Shown: positions 7,530 to 14,800, counted from the stretch's first letter. The stretch is DNA of 14,800 bases from Coemansia sp. RSA 1804 (GCA_027578815.1 JANBTH010000562.1:1-14800), one strand, 5' to 3'. The notes: a model not told the origin generated them from the sequence alone. Made by a program: numbers and translations.

Positions 7530-9650
7530 ATGTCTCTATTACGAGCAATCCTTCTTCTTTCTTGTGTCGTGTGGGGCGAACAAGGCTCCAACGACTACTC
7601 TATTCTGCCCGATGAGGTATTTATCCCTCCTGTGGGTGGTAATGACAATTCGCATTCAGTCGACAGGCTCTACAAGAAAGAAGAGTGCAATGCCGGAACC
7701 CCCATGAAGGCCGATGTCCAAGCCGGATGGTGGGGCAACGGAAACTTCAAGCTGCCACAGGCTCTTGACGCACTCTACCGACTGCAAGATCTTGTTCTTC
7801 AGGACTGCAACCGTAAGCAGTTCTACGTCTACGGCGACGGCGTTATTGTGGGTGCGTGGTTTGGAGAGTGGGTCCATCCCCAGGGGGCTTACAACCTTGT
7901 TTCTGCTCTCATATACGATGTGTCCCAATACGGTGTGCCTGGAGGAAAGGCCGTTGAGTACTGCAACAAGAAAAACAAGCCCGGCTACATGATGGGGATA
8001 ACTGTCGATGTCAACAGCAACATTTCCGGCATCAAGCAGACGGTCGGCTCGTGGATTAATGGGACCTGTGTGACGCAATGGGGAGATGGCCATATTGCCT
8101 GGCCCAACCAGGCGCTGCAATTCTACTCCTCAACCGCGAAAAAGGAGGTTCAAGAGGATACGGTTCCTGCGCCATTTAACTCTGTGGCTGCAACATACGA
8201 AATAAAGGCCGGCGACACCTGCGCATCAATAAAGTCGGACCTCTCTCTGGCTGCAGACCTAGAGTACTTTAACAAGTACACGTATGGATGGTTTGGCTGT
8301 GACGCCATTGTTCCAGGCCAGGTTGTGGCCGTTAGCGGTGGATGGCCGAGCAAACTGTCAAACAACCACTTGTTTGAGATAGGAACATGGATGGATGCGT
8401 ATGAGTCGGCGTACGTGCCAGAACTACTGTACAGCAGATCAGCCTTGGATTCCGCAAAGCTCCAGCTCCTAACGTACACAATGACAAACTATACGCTGCA
8501 AGTGGAGACGGTCTATTTGGCAATGTGGTCGGGCGCGTGGGTTGACAACAGCGAGATGGCCGGTGCTCTTGACTTTTTTGGCTCACAGTTTACCCGGTTT
8601 GGAACAGCAAAGCTTTTCCAGCATGCCAACGAAAACGACCCCGAGATGACATTCGGCATAATAGTGACCAACAACTCTGTTATTGCAAAGGAGGCCATGC
8701 ATGCTTGGCAGGAGGGCCGTCGCTACAGCAAGGGGTCCAGCTTCTCAACACTGGTTTCCGGACCCCTGTACACGCGCGACGTAAGCAAGAACGGCACCAT
8801 AAAGTACCCCGATCTGGAAATAAACCAGAGCAGGTATAGCAGAAGAGAAATGGAGGATTACGTCTTTGCGCACAAGAAGGCTGGAGACGTTGCCGTGGAC
8901 AAGTTCTACTCGACCATTGCAGCCGCCAAATCAGGAATCCCAAGCGTGCAGCTTGATGTTGCGAAGCATCCCGCTTTCCCGCTAGACAAGGTCTTAACCA
9001 AGGCCGTGTACGGGCCTGTTGACAACGACACAATCAACTATTTCAAAAAGCAGCAATGGGTCTACGACGGTGGAAGCGCCGTTGCTGACTCCCCCGGCAA
9101 CAAGATTGAAGAGCTGGAGGAGATGGTCGATAAGACGACTGACGTCGATATCGGCTCTTGCACCATGCCAATATTCATCATTAATGCCGGATACCAGTCG
9201 CCTGGAATGGCGTGTACTGCGTATGCGCATATGTCGAAAACCAAGAACAACGTGTTTACGTACGATGGCAACTCGGTCATGGCCAACCAGGCGCCGTGTG
9301 CAAAGCAGCGGAACCCCAGGATCACCGGCATTCCCATTCTAGAAAAGCACACCAGCTGGCAGCAGGCCACTTTTCCCTACGGAGCCACGGGCACATCGCA
9401 GTGCGTCGATGCCTCGGATGTCTGGATCGAGGGGCAGAGCTTCCAGCGCTTTATTAATGCCAAGGCGGCAGAGGTGTCGGTGGGCAAGGCTGACAGATTC
9501 AAGGAGCTTGACTGGACGAGATGCAACCCGATGGATCCCAGCTCGCCAGCGCGTGACGGGCCACTTGCTGCAAACCAGCAGTACATGATGCTGATTGAGT
9601 ATCCGCCTCTTGGATTTGGCAATTGCAGCATCGAGTACACACGTGGATAG
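7530..9650 (+). CDS. Secreted LysM protein related to killer-toxin-like chitinases, lacking GH18
   Basis: This 706-residue protein has a signal peptide (MSLLRAILLLSCVVWG). Residues 53-180 resemble the domain preceding LysM in fungal group C (killer-toxin-like) chitinases: AGWWGNG, a W-F-G-E-W block at 110-114, and C180 closing it. A LysM follows (221-269: AGDTC, TYGWFGC, VPGQ), which should bind chitin. Residues 296-396 are a second, diverged copy of the first domain. A linker with dibasic sites (RR 397-398, RR 438-439) leads to a C-terminal domain (544-706) homologous to that of the next gene's chitinase. Shared blocks include C544/C562, FP at 615-616, C625 with G635, and CNPMDPSSPARDGP at 665-678. 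The acidic pair preceding FP in the paralogue is Ala613-Thr614 here. GH18 and CBM18 are absent. It is probably a chitin-binding partner or subunit of the adjacent chitinase, not an enzyme. ATG at 7530 is well supported by the signal peptide. Confidence 0.8.
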   Translation: MSLLRAILLLSCVVWGEQGSNDYSILPDEVFIPPVGGNDNSHSVDRLYKKEECNAGTPMKADVQAGWWGNGNFKLPQALDALYRLQDLVLQDCNRKQFYVYGDGVIVGAWFGEWVHPQGAYNLVSALIYDVSQYGVPGGKAVEYCNKKNKPGYMMGITVDVNSNISGIKQTVGSWINGTCVTQWGDGHIAWPNQALQFYSSTAKKEVQEDTVPAPFNSVAATYEIKAGDTCASIKSDLSLAADLEYFNKYTYGWFGCDAIVPGQVVAVSGGWPSKLSNNHLFEIGTWMDAYESAYVPELLYSRSALDSAKLQLLTYTMTNYTLQVETVYLAMWSGAWVDNSEMAGALDFFGSQFTRFGTAKLFQHANENDPEMTFGIIVTNNSVIAKEAMHAWQEGRRYSKGSSFSTLVSGPLYTRDVSKNGTIKYPDLEINQSRYSRREMEDYVFAHKKAGDVAVDKFYSTIAAAKSGIPSVQLDVAKHPAFPLDKVLTKAVYGPVDNDTINYFKKQQWVYDGGSAVADSPGNKIEELEEMVDKTTDVDIGSCTMPIFIINAGYQSPGMACTAYAHMSKTKNNVFTYDGNSVMANQAPCAKQRNPRITGIPILEKHTSWQQATFPYGATGTSQCVDASDVWIEGQSFQRFINAKAAEVSVGKADRFKELDWTRCNPMDPSSPARDGPLAANQQYMMLIEYPPLGFGNCSIEYTRG

Positions 9651-10097
9651 TCACAGACACCTTGGCACTGCTGTGCTCTCATTTTTCGAATAGGACACAT
9701 CTATTTTTTTATTTTTCATTTGCCGACCTTTTGCCGGCTCCATTTTGCAACATGTGATTTTTTGTCTTTAGTTCTATTTGACATTTGTATATTTTAATTT
9801 TCAATATTTTATTCATGATACTTTCACATTTAGTTTTAGGTTTGCTTTGAAATTTTGACATCTGCGTCTTTAGATGTGTGTAAAACCGTTTTATCTTGAT
9901 CAAATATATTACACGGGTTCACTCGTCTGCGCAAACACACACCTTCATTGAGCAGATGCTACTAGCATTTTCGGAAACCCGACTGTCTCCCATCTCTTAA
10001 CCACCACCCCTTTTTCCCCCTGACTAGTGCAATAATATGCTCTTGACAAGTATTAGCTCAATGAAATGCTACTATTTTTTCTTTTGCCGAGCACAGC

Positions 10098-10143
10098 CCT
10101 CCTCATGACTCGTATACTGGGGGCTGCGCATATCATGAGGAGG
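10098..10143. repeat. 11-bp perfect inverted repeat with 24-bp loop
   Basis: CCTCCTCATGA (10098-10108) is repeated in inverse complement as TCATGAGGAGG (10133-10143). The 24-bp spacer contains the palindrome GTATAC (10112-10117). A competing pairing of CAGCCC (10094-10099) with GGGCTG (10121-10126) is possible. It lies 466-511 bp upstream of the chitinase start. It could be a regulator site or a structured transcript; neither is established. Confidence 0.55.
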
Positions 10144-10503
10144 ATAAATTGACAAATATTTTATATATTCCGAACTGCGGACAAGACAAGGTCCAAAATT
10201 AGTGGCTGTTGGACAAGTGGAGGCTTCAAAAATGTGCCATCAAATATAGTCTTGAGAAGGGAGACAATAATTAGGCAGACACATACATGGAAGGACTAAG
10301 CAGGGCGGCGTGCACACAGCTGCACAGCCATGAGTATATCATACATTTCTTTTACTATTTAAGTACACAGGCCGTAGAATTGAAGCACAAGACAATAAAA
10401 TGCACGTCCAATTTATTTTATAGCATCTACATATTTTGTCTATGGTTTCAATAGTTGGGGTACAAGCGTAGCACATTCCACTACTTGTATTAGCAACCAT
10501 TAG

Positions 10504-10514
10504 TATATTATATA
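10504..10514 (+). promoter_or_regulatory. TATA-like element of the chitinase gene
   Basis: TATATTATATA lies 95 bp before the ATG at 10609 and is followed by a CA-rich leader ending just before the start codon. Position and composition fit a fungal core promoter; no transcription start can be read from the sequence. Confidence 0.4.
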
Positions 10515-10608
10515 CCCAACCTGTTTCAACACATATCAGCGCACAATAAACACCAAGACCAACAACAAGAACAGCGCTGCATTCATTTATTCATTCGAAT
10601 TGGCAAAG

Positions 10609-13600
10609 ATGCTGGCGGTGCTAAGGTTATTTATATTTATTGTAGCGGCTGCAGCTCTTGGAGCAGCAGCAGCCGACTACCCGTGTACTGGAAAGTACGT
10701 CAAGGGCGGGGACAACTGCTGGCAGCTGGCAAAGGACTGCAACATCAGCACAGACAAGTTCAACGAGTACAACCCGACGTGCCCAAACATCCAGGCCGGA
10801 CAACTGGTGTGCTGCACCAAGCCGTCGTTCAAGGCAAATCCGGACGGCAGCTGCCACATGCACACGCAGAGCGGAAGCGAGTACTGCAGCGACATTGCCA
10901 AGATGTACGGCATCAAGGTGGACGACATTGAAAAATGGAACAAGCAGACGTTTGGATGGAAGACGTGTGCGTTTTTGGGCAAAGGGATGAAGATATGCGT
11001 TAGCCCCGGTACACCGCCACGCCCTACGCCGGACCCAAAGGCAGAGTGCGGCCCGCTGGCTCCCGGAGACAAGTACAACAGCGAGTGTCCGCTCAAGGCG
11101 TGCTGCAGCCAGTTCGGGTACTGCGGACTGACGTCGGACTTTTGCGCAAAGAAGAACAGCACGACCGGCTCGCCCGGAACCACGGGCTGTCTCAGCAACT
11201 GCGACATCAAGTTCGTCAAATCCGACCCGCCAAGCGAGTTCATCCGCGTCGGCTACTACGAATCGTGGAACCAGGGGTGGCCGTGTCTGAAAAGCAACAT
11301 CGACGACCTCGATCTCGGCAAGTTCACCCACGTGCACTTCTCATTCGGCGATATCGACGGGTCGCTGCAGCCGACCTTTGACAAGTACGCGCAGTCGCAG
11401 TGGGAGCGGTTCAAGAAAATCAGCAAGCGCAAGATTATTAGTTTTGGCGGCTGGGGGATCAGCACGGAGCCTGCCACGTATGAGCATCTGCGCAACATGG
11501 TGCAGCCCGGCAACCGTGCCAGGGCTGCAAGGAACCTGGTGGACTTTATGAACAGCAATGGGTTGGACGGGCTTGACTTTGACTGGGAGTACCCTGGCGC
11601 GCCGGACATTCCTGGCATTCCGCCTGGTCGGCCCGACGACGGGTCCAACTATCTCGAGTTCCTGCGCGAGGTCAGGAAGATCATGCCCAAGGGAAAGTCG
11701 CTGTCGATAGCGGCGCCTGCGTCGTACTGGTACCTCAAGGCGTTCCCAATCGCCGATATCAGCTCGGTTGTCGATTACATTGTATTCATGACATACGACC
11801 TGCACGGCCAGTGGGACCACGACAACCAGTATACGGGGCCATACTTGCTGTCGCACGTGAACTGGACGGAAACAGCAAGCATGCTGGACCTGGTAACCCA
11901 CGCCGGGGTGGCCAGCAACAAGCTGCTTCTTGGGCTCGCAGGCTACGGCCGCTCGTTCCAGCAGAGCGATCCGTCCTGCTCCGGCCCGCACTGCACATTC
12001 ACTGGAACCAGCAGCAAGTCGGGCGCAACACCCGGTCCGTGCACAAAGACGTCCGGGTACCTTGCATTAGCCGAGATCAACCGCATCCGCAGCTCCAACC
12101 GCGTGCGCAAGGAGTATGTGGATGCTGATTCGCAGATCATGCTGTTTGATAACGATCAGTGGATTGCGTTCAACACTCCCGAACAGCTGGACATGCGTAT
12201 AGAGCTTGCGAAGAACATGAATCTGGGCGGAACCGTCCTGTGGGCTATCGACATCAGCGACGACAGCGGATTGGTTGCCGCTGATCCTTGTGACATCAAG
12301 TCGCTCACGAACGAGGAGTTTATCAACAGCAGCTGTCCCGACAAGGAGGCGGCGCTGTTGGCGTGGATCGACGAGGTCATACGGGACATGAAGGCCCTTG
12401 ATCCCGCCATATTGTCACGTCTTGAGCTGAATCCCGAGAAGAGAATCCAGCAGCTACTGGACCTCAAGGACCAGATTTCCGGCCAGAAGAGCCTTCTGAC
12501 AAAGAGGGAGGCCCCTATAGACATATCGGCCGGCGCCCATGCGATAACGGAGAACGCTGCAAACTATGCAAATCTGGTAAAGACAAACCAGTACAGCATA
12601 ACGGTGGACCCGATAAAAGAGGCACAGGCCATAGAGTCGCTGGTGATTGCCGAGATGGCCAAACGGAATCTCCAGCGCAACCAAGTGCTTGTGGCCATTG
12701 CTGTGACCGCGCTCACTGCACCGGCAATCGGCGGCATCTACCTTGCCGGCAGCTCGTTTGTTTACTTCTCGTACAAGGCACTATCCGACTGGACGTACGA
12801 CTGCACATGGTTCTGGAACAAGCACAGGACGCTGGAGGATGAGCTGCAGAACTGCGTGACCAAGGACGATCTGCTCAAGAATCTGGTCATCGACGAGCTG
12901 TATGAGGATCCCGAGGACGCTTCCAGCACCCCTGGTCCGACGCAGAAGACATCGACGCTCAGCATTCCCTCCGTCTCCAAGAACACCTGTCCGAATCTGA
13001 GCACGCTGACCAAGGCGCAGGTCAACGACGTGATTACCGGAAAGTTCTCAACAATCACAAAGTCGTGGGAGAAGGACAAGAAGGGAAACAAAAAGTGTCT
13101 GCTTCCCGTCTACTACATCAACAAAGAGGGCCAGTCGCTCGGTGTCGCTTGCAACGCATACAAGTACATGTCGATCAAGGGCAACATTGTTTACAGCCGA
13201 GGGTTGCCCAGATCCGATTCGAACAGAAAGCCAGACCGTCTGCAGCTGCGGATGCACACGGGGTGTCCGCAGAGTCACAACATCCAGTCCGATCTGAACC
13301 AGCTGACCAGCCCGTACTACAACTCGGCGCCGGCAAGCAGACTGGACCAGCAGGACGAGTTCCCGATGAACGCAATGTACGAGGGGTACCAGAAGGCAAG
13401 AGACCGCAGCGGAAACGATGTCCACGTGTACGATACGTCTATCCTGTGCATTCCGTGGTACGAGAACATGATCGACGGATTCGTGTTCTGGACAAAGTTC
13501 CTCCAGGGCTCGGCTCCCTACGACAAGTGCGATCCAATGGATCCGGACTCTCCCCCAAGGGACGGCCCGATCCCGTTTGCCGAGTCGTCTACGAAAAGAT

Positions 13601-13791
13601 CCTACTTTGTTGTGCAGGCGCTAATTGGCGGAAACTACAATGACGTGTGCGTCACCAATCACCAGTCATACCGGGTTCCTGGATTCAAGACATCGAGACG
13701 CTTGGACACAAGCGTGAAGCCCTACAAGCTGAAGACGTCGTGGATGTCTAAGACGGTCTACGCCAAAAACGAGTTCCAGGACTACTTTTAG
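10609..13791 (+). CDS. Killer-toxin-like GH18 chitinase with C-terminal NucA/NucB-like domain
   Basis: The start is ATG at 10609 (1060 residues); an upstream in-frame TTG at 10600 is not a plausible eukaryotic start. The signal peptide runs to about Ala22. Two LysM modules (26-69 and 82-132, the latter with FGWKTC) and a CBM18 with eight cysteines (147-198) should bind chitin. GH18 follows (211-550): SFGGW at 278-282, the DxxDxDxE catalytic motif at 320-327 with acid Glu327, MTYD at 394-397, and the terminal W545. It should hydrolyse cell-wall chitin. A Kex2-type site, KR 632-633 followed by EA, separates this half from a helical stretch. A hydrophobic segment (693-720) and linker (766-790) come next. 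The last domain (830-1014) has DEFP (916-919), YEG (924-926) and CIPWYEN (947-953), resembling NucA/NucB-type nucleases. Order and cleavage site recall the zymocin alpha/beta precursor. The usual N-terminal domain of group C chitinases is missing. The GH18 call is secure; the nuclease and toxin roles are inferred. Confidence 0.92.
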   Translation: MLAVLRLFIFIVAAAALGAAAADYPCTGKYVKGGDNCWQLAKDCNISTDKFNEYNPTCPNIQAGQLVCCTKPSFKANPDGSCHMHTQSGSEYCSDIAKMYGIKVDDIEKWNKQTFGWKTCAFLGKGMKICVSPGTPPRPTPDPKAECGPLAPGDKYNSECPLKACCSQFGYCGLTSDFCAKKNSTTGSPGTTGCLSNCDIKFVKSDPPSEFIRVGYYESWNQGWPCLKSNIDDLDLGKFTHVHFSFGDIDGSLQPTFDKYAQSQWERFKKISKRKIISFGGWGISTEPATYEHLRNMVQPGNRARAARNLVDFMNSNGLDGLDFDWEYPGAPDIPGIPPGRPDDGSNYLEFLREVRKIMPKGKSLSIAAPASYWYLKAFPIADISSVVDYIVFMTYDLHGQWDHDNQYTGPYLLSHVNWTETASMLDLVTHAGVASNKLLLGLAGYGRSFQQSDPSCSGPHCTFTGTSSKSGATPGPCTKTSGYLALAEINRIRSSNRVRKEYVDADSQIMLFDNDQWIAFNTPEQLDMRIELAKNMNLGGTVLWAIDISDDSGLVAADPCDIKSLTNEEFINSSCPDKEAALLAWIDEVIRDMKALDPAILSRLELNPEKRIQQLLDLKDQISGQKSLLTKREAPIDISAGAHAITENAANYANLVKTNQYSITVDPIKEAQAIESLVIAEMAKRNLQRNQVLVAIAVTALTAPAIGGIYLAGSSFVYFSYKALSDWTYDCTWFWNKHRTLEDELQNCVTKDDLLKNLVIDELYEDPEDASSTPGPTQKTSTLSIPSVSKNTCPNLSTLTKAQVNDVITGKFSTITKSWEKDKKGNKKCLLPVYYINKEGQSLGVACNAYKYMSIKGNIVYSRGLPRSDSNRKPDRLQLRMHTGCPQSHNIQSDLNQLTSPYYNSAPASRLDQQDEFPMNAMYEGYQKARDRSGNDVHVYDTSILCIPWYENMIDGFVFWTKFLQGSAPYDKCDPMDPDSPPRDGPIPFAESSTKRSYFVVQALIGGNYNDVCVTNHQSYRVPGFKTSRRLDTSVKPYKLKTSWMSKTVYAKNEFQDYF

Positions 13792-14150
13792 CGAGTGATT
13801 TGTCTGGTGCCGTGCTTGCTACTGTGTCCTTTTCTTCTCTCTCTTTCTCTTTCTTCAGTTTTACTGGCACAAACTATAATATGAAACGAAACGATCAGAT
13901 TAGCCAATTAGCACGTGATTGTATATATTATTATTTCTATTTTTGGATATCTTCAAAAAATAGAAGCGTCGTTTGTTCATGTTTCTGTTCCGCGTTTCCC
14001 TTTTCCTTTTTCCTTTTGCTGGTTCGAGTTTGAGTTGATGCCGGCAGCCAGTTAACCGGGTTACTGATAGTTATTGGTGTTTCTTTCTCTTGCTAAGCCT
14101 GAAGCCCATGCCATGCCTGTCTGTTATTTAATACTCTATTCGCTGAAACA
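13792..14150 (+). other. Intergenic region between chitinase and membrane-protein genes
   Basis: This 359-bp pyrimidine-rich spacer holds TCTCTTTC runs (13827-13860) and a CCAAT/CACGTG pair (13904-13917). The in-frame stop at 14100-14102 makes the ATG at 14151 the first possible start of the next gene. The open frame from 13800 is phenylalanine/serine-rich translated pyrimidine tract and is not called. Confidence 0.6.
13904..13917 (+). promoter_or_regulatory. CCAAT box with adjacent CACGTG E-box
   Basis: CCAAT (13904-13908) is followed three bases later by CACGTG (13912-13917), about 235 bp upstream of the membrane-protein ATG. Composite CCAAT/E-box promoters are common in fungi. The assignment rests on motif and spacing only. 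Confidence 0.35.
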
Positions 14151-14800
14151 ATGATCATAAACATCAAAAACAGCAGCACTAACAGCAACAGTGTCAGCGG
14201 TACCGGTACCGACAGCGACAGCAAGCACAAGAAGGGCCGTGGGGTGCGGCTGTACTACGAGGCATGTATACCGGCAGCGCTTTTCATAGTAACCGCAGTA
14301 TACCACCACGCCAGCATTGCGCTGAGACCAACGGCACAGCACACGGATAAGACTAGAGGAGGCAGTGAATCGACGGCGGCGGCGGGTTATCCAAGCTGGA
14401 CTGGAGCTGCCACCACCGAGATCCTGACGTGCATCCTGTGTGTGCTAATGGCGGTTGTTCCACCATTGTTTCTCAGAATGGAGCGGCGGAACAGCGGCGG
14501 AATAATGGCGGCGGTGACGCCCCTGCACACGACTGGCGCAATGTACAGACACAGCGCGGACGACGGAATTGCATGGGGCGCGCTGCTGGTCCCGCTTGTT
14601 GCAACGGCAGCCGAGCTAGCACACGCGTCAGTGGGAGCGGGAACACCAGCTGCCGCTTCTAATACGTATCCGCCAGGCGTGCTCGGTTGGGCAGGGGTGC
14701 GAGTGCTCAGTATAGCCATGGGGCTGCGGCTTACGCTGACTGCGTTGGATGCGCGTATGATGCCCAGCAATGGCAAACACGCAGGAACCGCAGTGTGCGG
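14151..14800 (+). CDS. Unrecognised multi-pass membrane protein, 5' part
   Basis: An uninterrupted frame of 216 codons runs from ATG at 14151 to the window edge with no stop; the in-frame stop at 14100-14102 defines the start. The N-terminus is Ser/Asn/Thr-rich and then basic (KHKKGR, 25-30), suggesting a cytosolic tail. Three hydrophobic stretches follow: about 37-53 (EACIPAALFIVTAVYHH), 97-111 (TEILTCILCVLMAVV and on) and about 140-155 (GALLVPLVATAAE). A fourth weaker one lies near 180-200. GC-rich, GCG-heavy codons resemble those of the chitinase. I recognise no family. The reading frame on the opposite strand (14387-14776) is a shadow. This is probably a genuine gene continuing to the right, but without homologues it remains a prediction. 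Confidence 0.6.
   Translation, partial: MIINIKNSSTNSNSVSGTGTDSDSKHKKGRGVRLYYEACIPAALFIVTAVYHHASIALRPTAQHTDKTRGGSESTAAAGYPSWTGAATTEILTCILCVLMAVVPPLFLRMERRNSGGIMAAVTPLHTTGAMYRHSADDGIAWGALLVPLVATAAELAHASVGAGTPAAASNTYPPGVLGWAGVRVLSIAMGLRLTLTALDARMMPSNGKHAGTAVC

Larger units (their letters stand above)
9651..10608 (+). other. Intergenic region upstream of the chitinase gene
   Basis: This 958-bp AT-rich spacer between the two paralogous secreted-protein genes contains T-rich 3' flank (9690-9900) and an 11-bp inverted repeat (10098-10143). It also holds a TATATTCC half-site (10164-10171), a TATA-like run (10504-10514) and an A/C-rich leader (about 10540-10575) of the kind seen in well-expressed fungal genes. 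No gene is supported; the short open frames translate to AT-biased sequence. Confidence 0.6.

Noticed and set aside
10050..10065. TTAGCTCAATGAAATGC, resembling a tRNA A box
   Set aside because: There is no B box at a suitable distance and no cloverleaf can be drawn.
10600..10608. Upstream extension of the chitinase frame by three codons from TTG
   Set aside because: TTG is not a credible start for a nuclear fungal gene. The ATG at 10609 gives a good signal peptide.
10627..11337. 236-codon minus-strand frame across the chitinase LysM/CBM18 region
   Set aside because: It is the antisense shadow of a GC-biased, clearly functional reading frame.
6636..13791. Linear virus-like killer plasmid or integrated virus as the source of the cluster
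   Set aside because: There are no polymerase, capsid or terminal-protein genes and no terminal repeats. Flanking genes are ordinary nuclear genes and the promoters look nuclear.
14387..14776. 129-codon minus-strand frame at the right edge
   Set aside because: The plus-strand frame over the same DNA is longer, has an upstream in-frame stop and ATG, and shows hydrophobic segments. The minus frame is Ala/Ser-rich shadow.

Overview
The window looks like nuclear DNA of a filamentous fungus. Every gene is monocistronic with its own flanks, intergenic DNA is AT-rich and full of short homopolymer tracts, secretory genes carry eukaryotic signal peptides and N-glycosylation sequons, and the identifiable families (eukaryotic-type glutamate synthase with a propeptide, C78 peptidase, LysM/CBM18/GH18 killer-toxin-like chitinase) are fungal in combination. 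Four of the five genes whose extent can be judged are uninterrupted ORFs; the fifth has a long intron. This would fit an early-diverging, intron-poor lineage such as Kickxellomycotina, but that placement is a guess.

Left part (1-5778, minus strand): the first exon of glutamate synthase (786-1635) is followed by an intron that runs off the left edge (1-785). A gene-free stretch of about 3 kb comes next (1636-4632), and then a C78-family (ZUFSP/Mug105-like) deubiquitinase gene (4633-5778). These are housekeeping genes.

Centre (6636-13791, plus strand): three secreted-protein genes lie head to tail. (1) A 167-residue cysteine-containing protein ends in the ER-retrieval signal HDEL. (2) A 706-residue LysM protein has two diverged copies of the N-terminal domain found in killer-toxin-like chitinases, and a C-terminal domain whose nuclease-like motif has lost its acidic residues. 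(3) A 1060-residue LysM-LysM-CBM18-GH18 chitinase continues past a Kex2-type KR-EA site into a hydrophobic segment and a homologous C-terminal domain that keeps a DEFP...YEG motif resembling NucA/NucB-type nucleases. Proteins 2 and 3 share that C-terminal domain, and between them they hold all the modules usually found in one killer-toxin-like chitinase. The set resembles the logic of the yeast toxins zymocin (chitinase plus hydrophobic subunit cut apart by Kex2, with a small separate partner) and K28 (HDEL-dependent retrograde transport). I regard it as a candidate chromosomal chitin-targeting effector or killer locus; activity is not shown by the sequence.

Right edge (14151-14800, plus strand): the 5' end of an unrecognised multi-pass membrane protein gene, open to the end of the window. 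Candidate promoter elements (CCAAT, CACGTG, TATA-like runs, two inverted repeats) lie in the intergenic spaces. No tRNA, rRNA, CRISPR array or recognisable transposon was seen.
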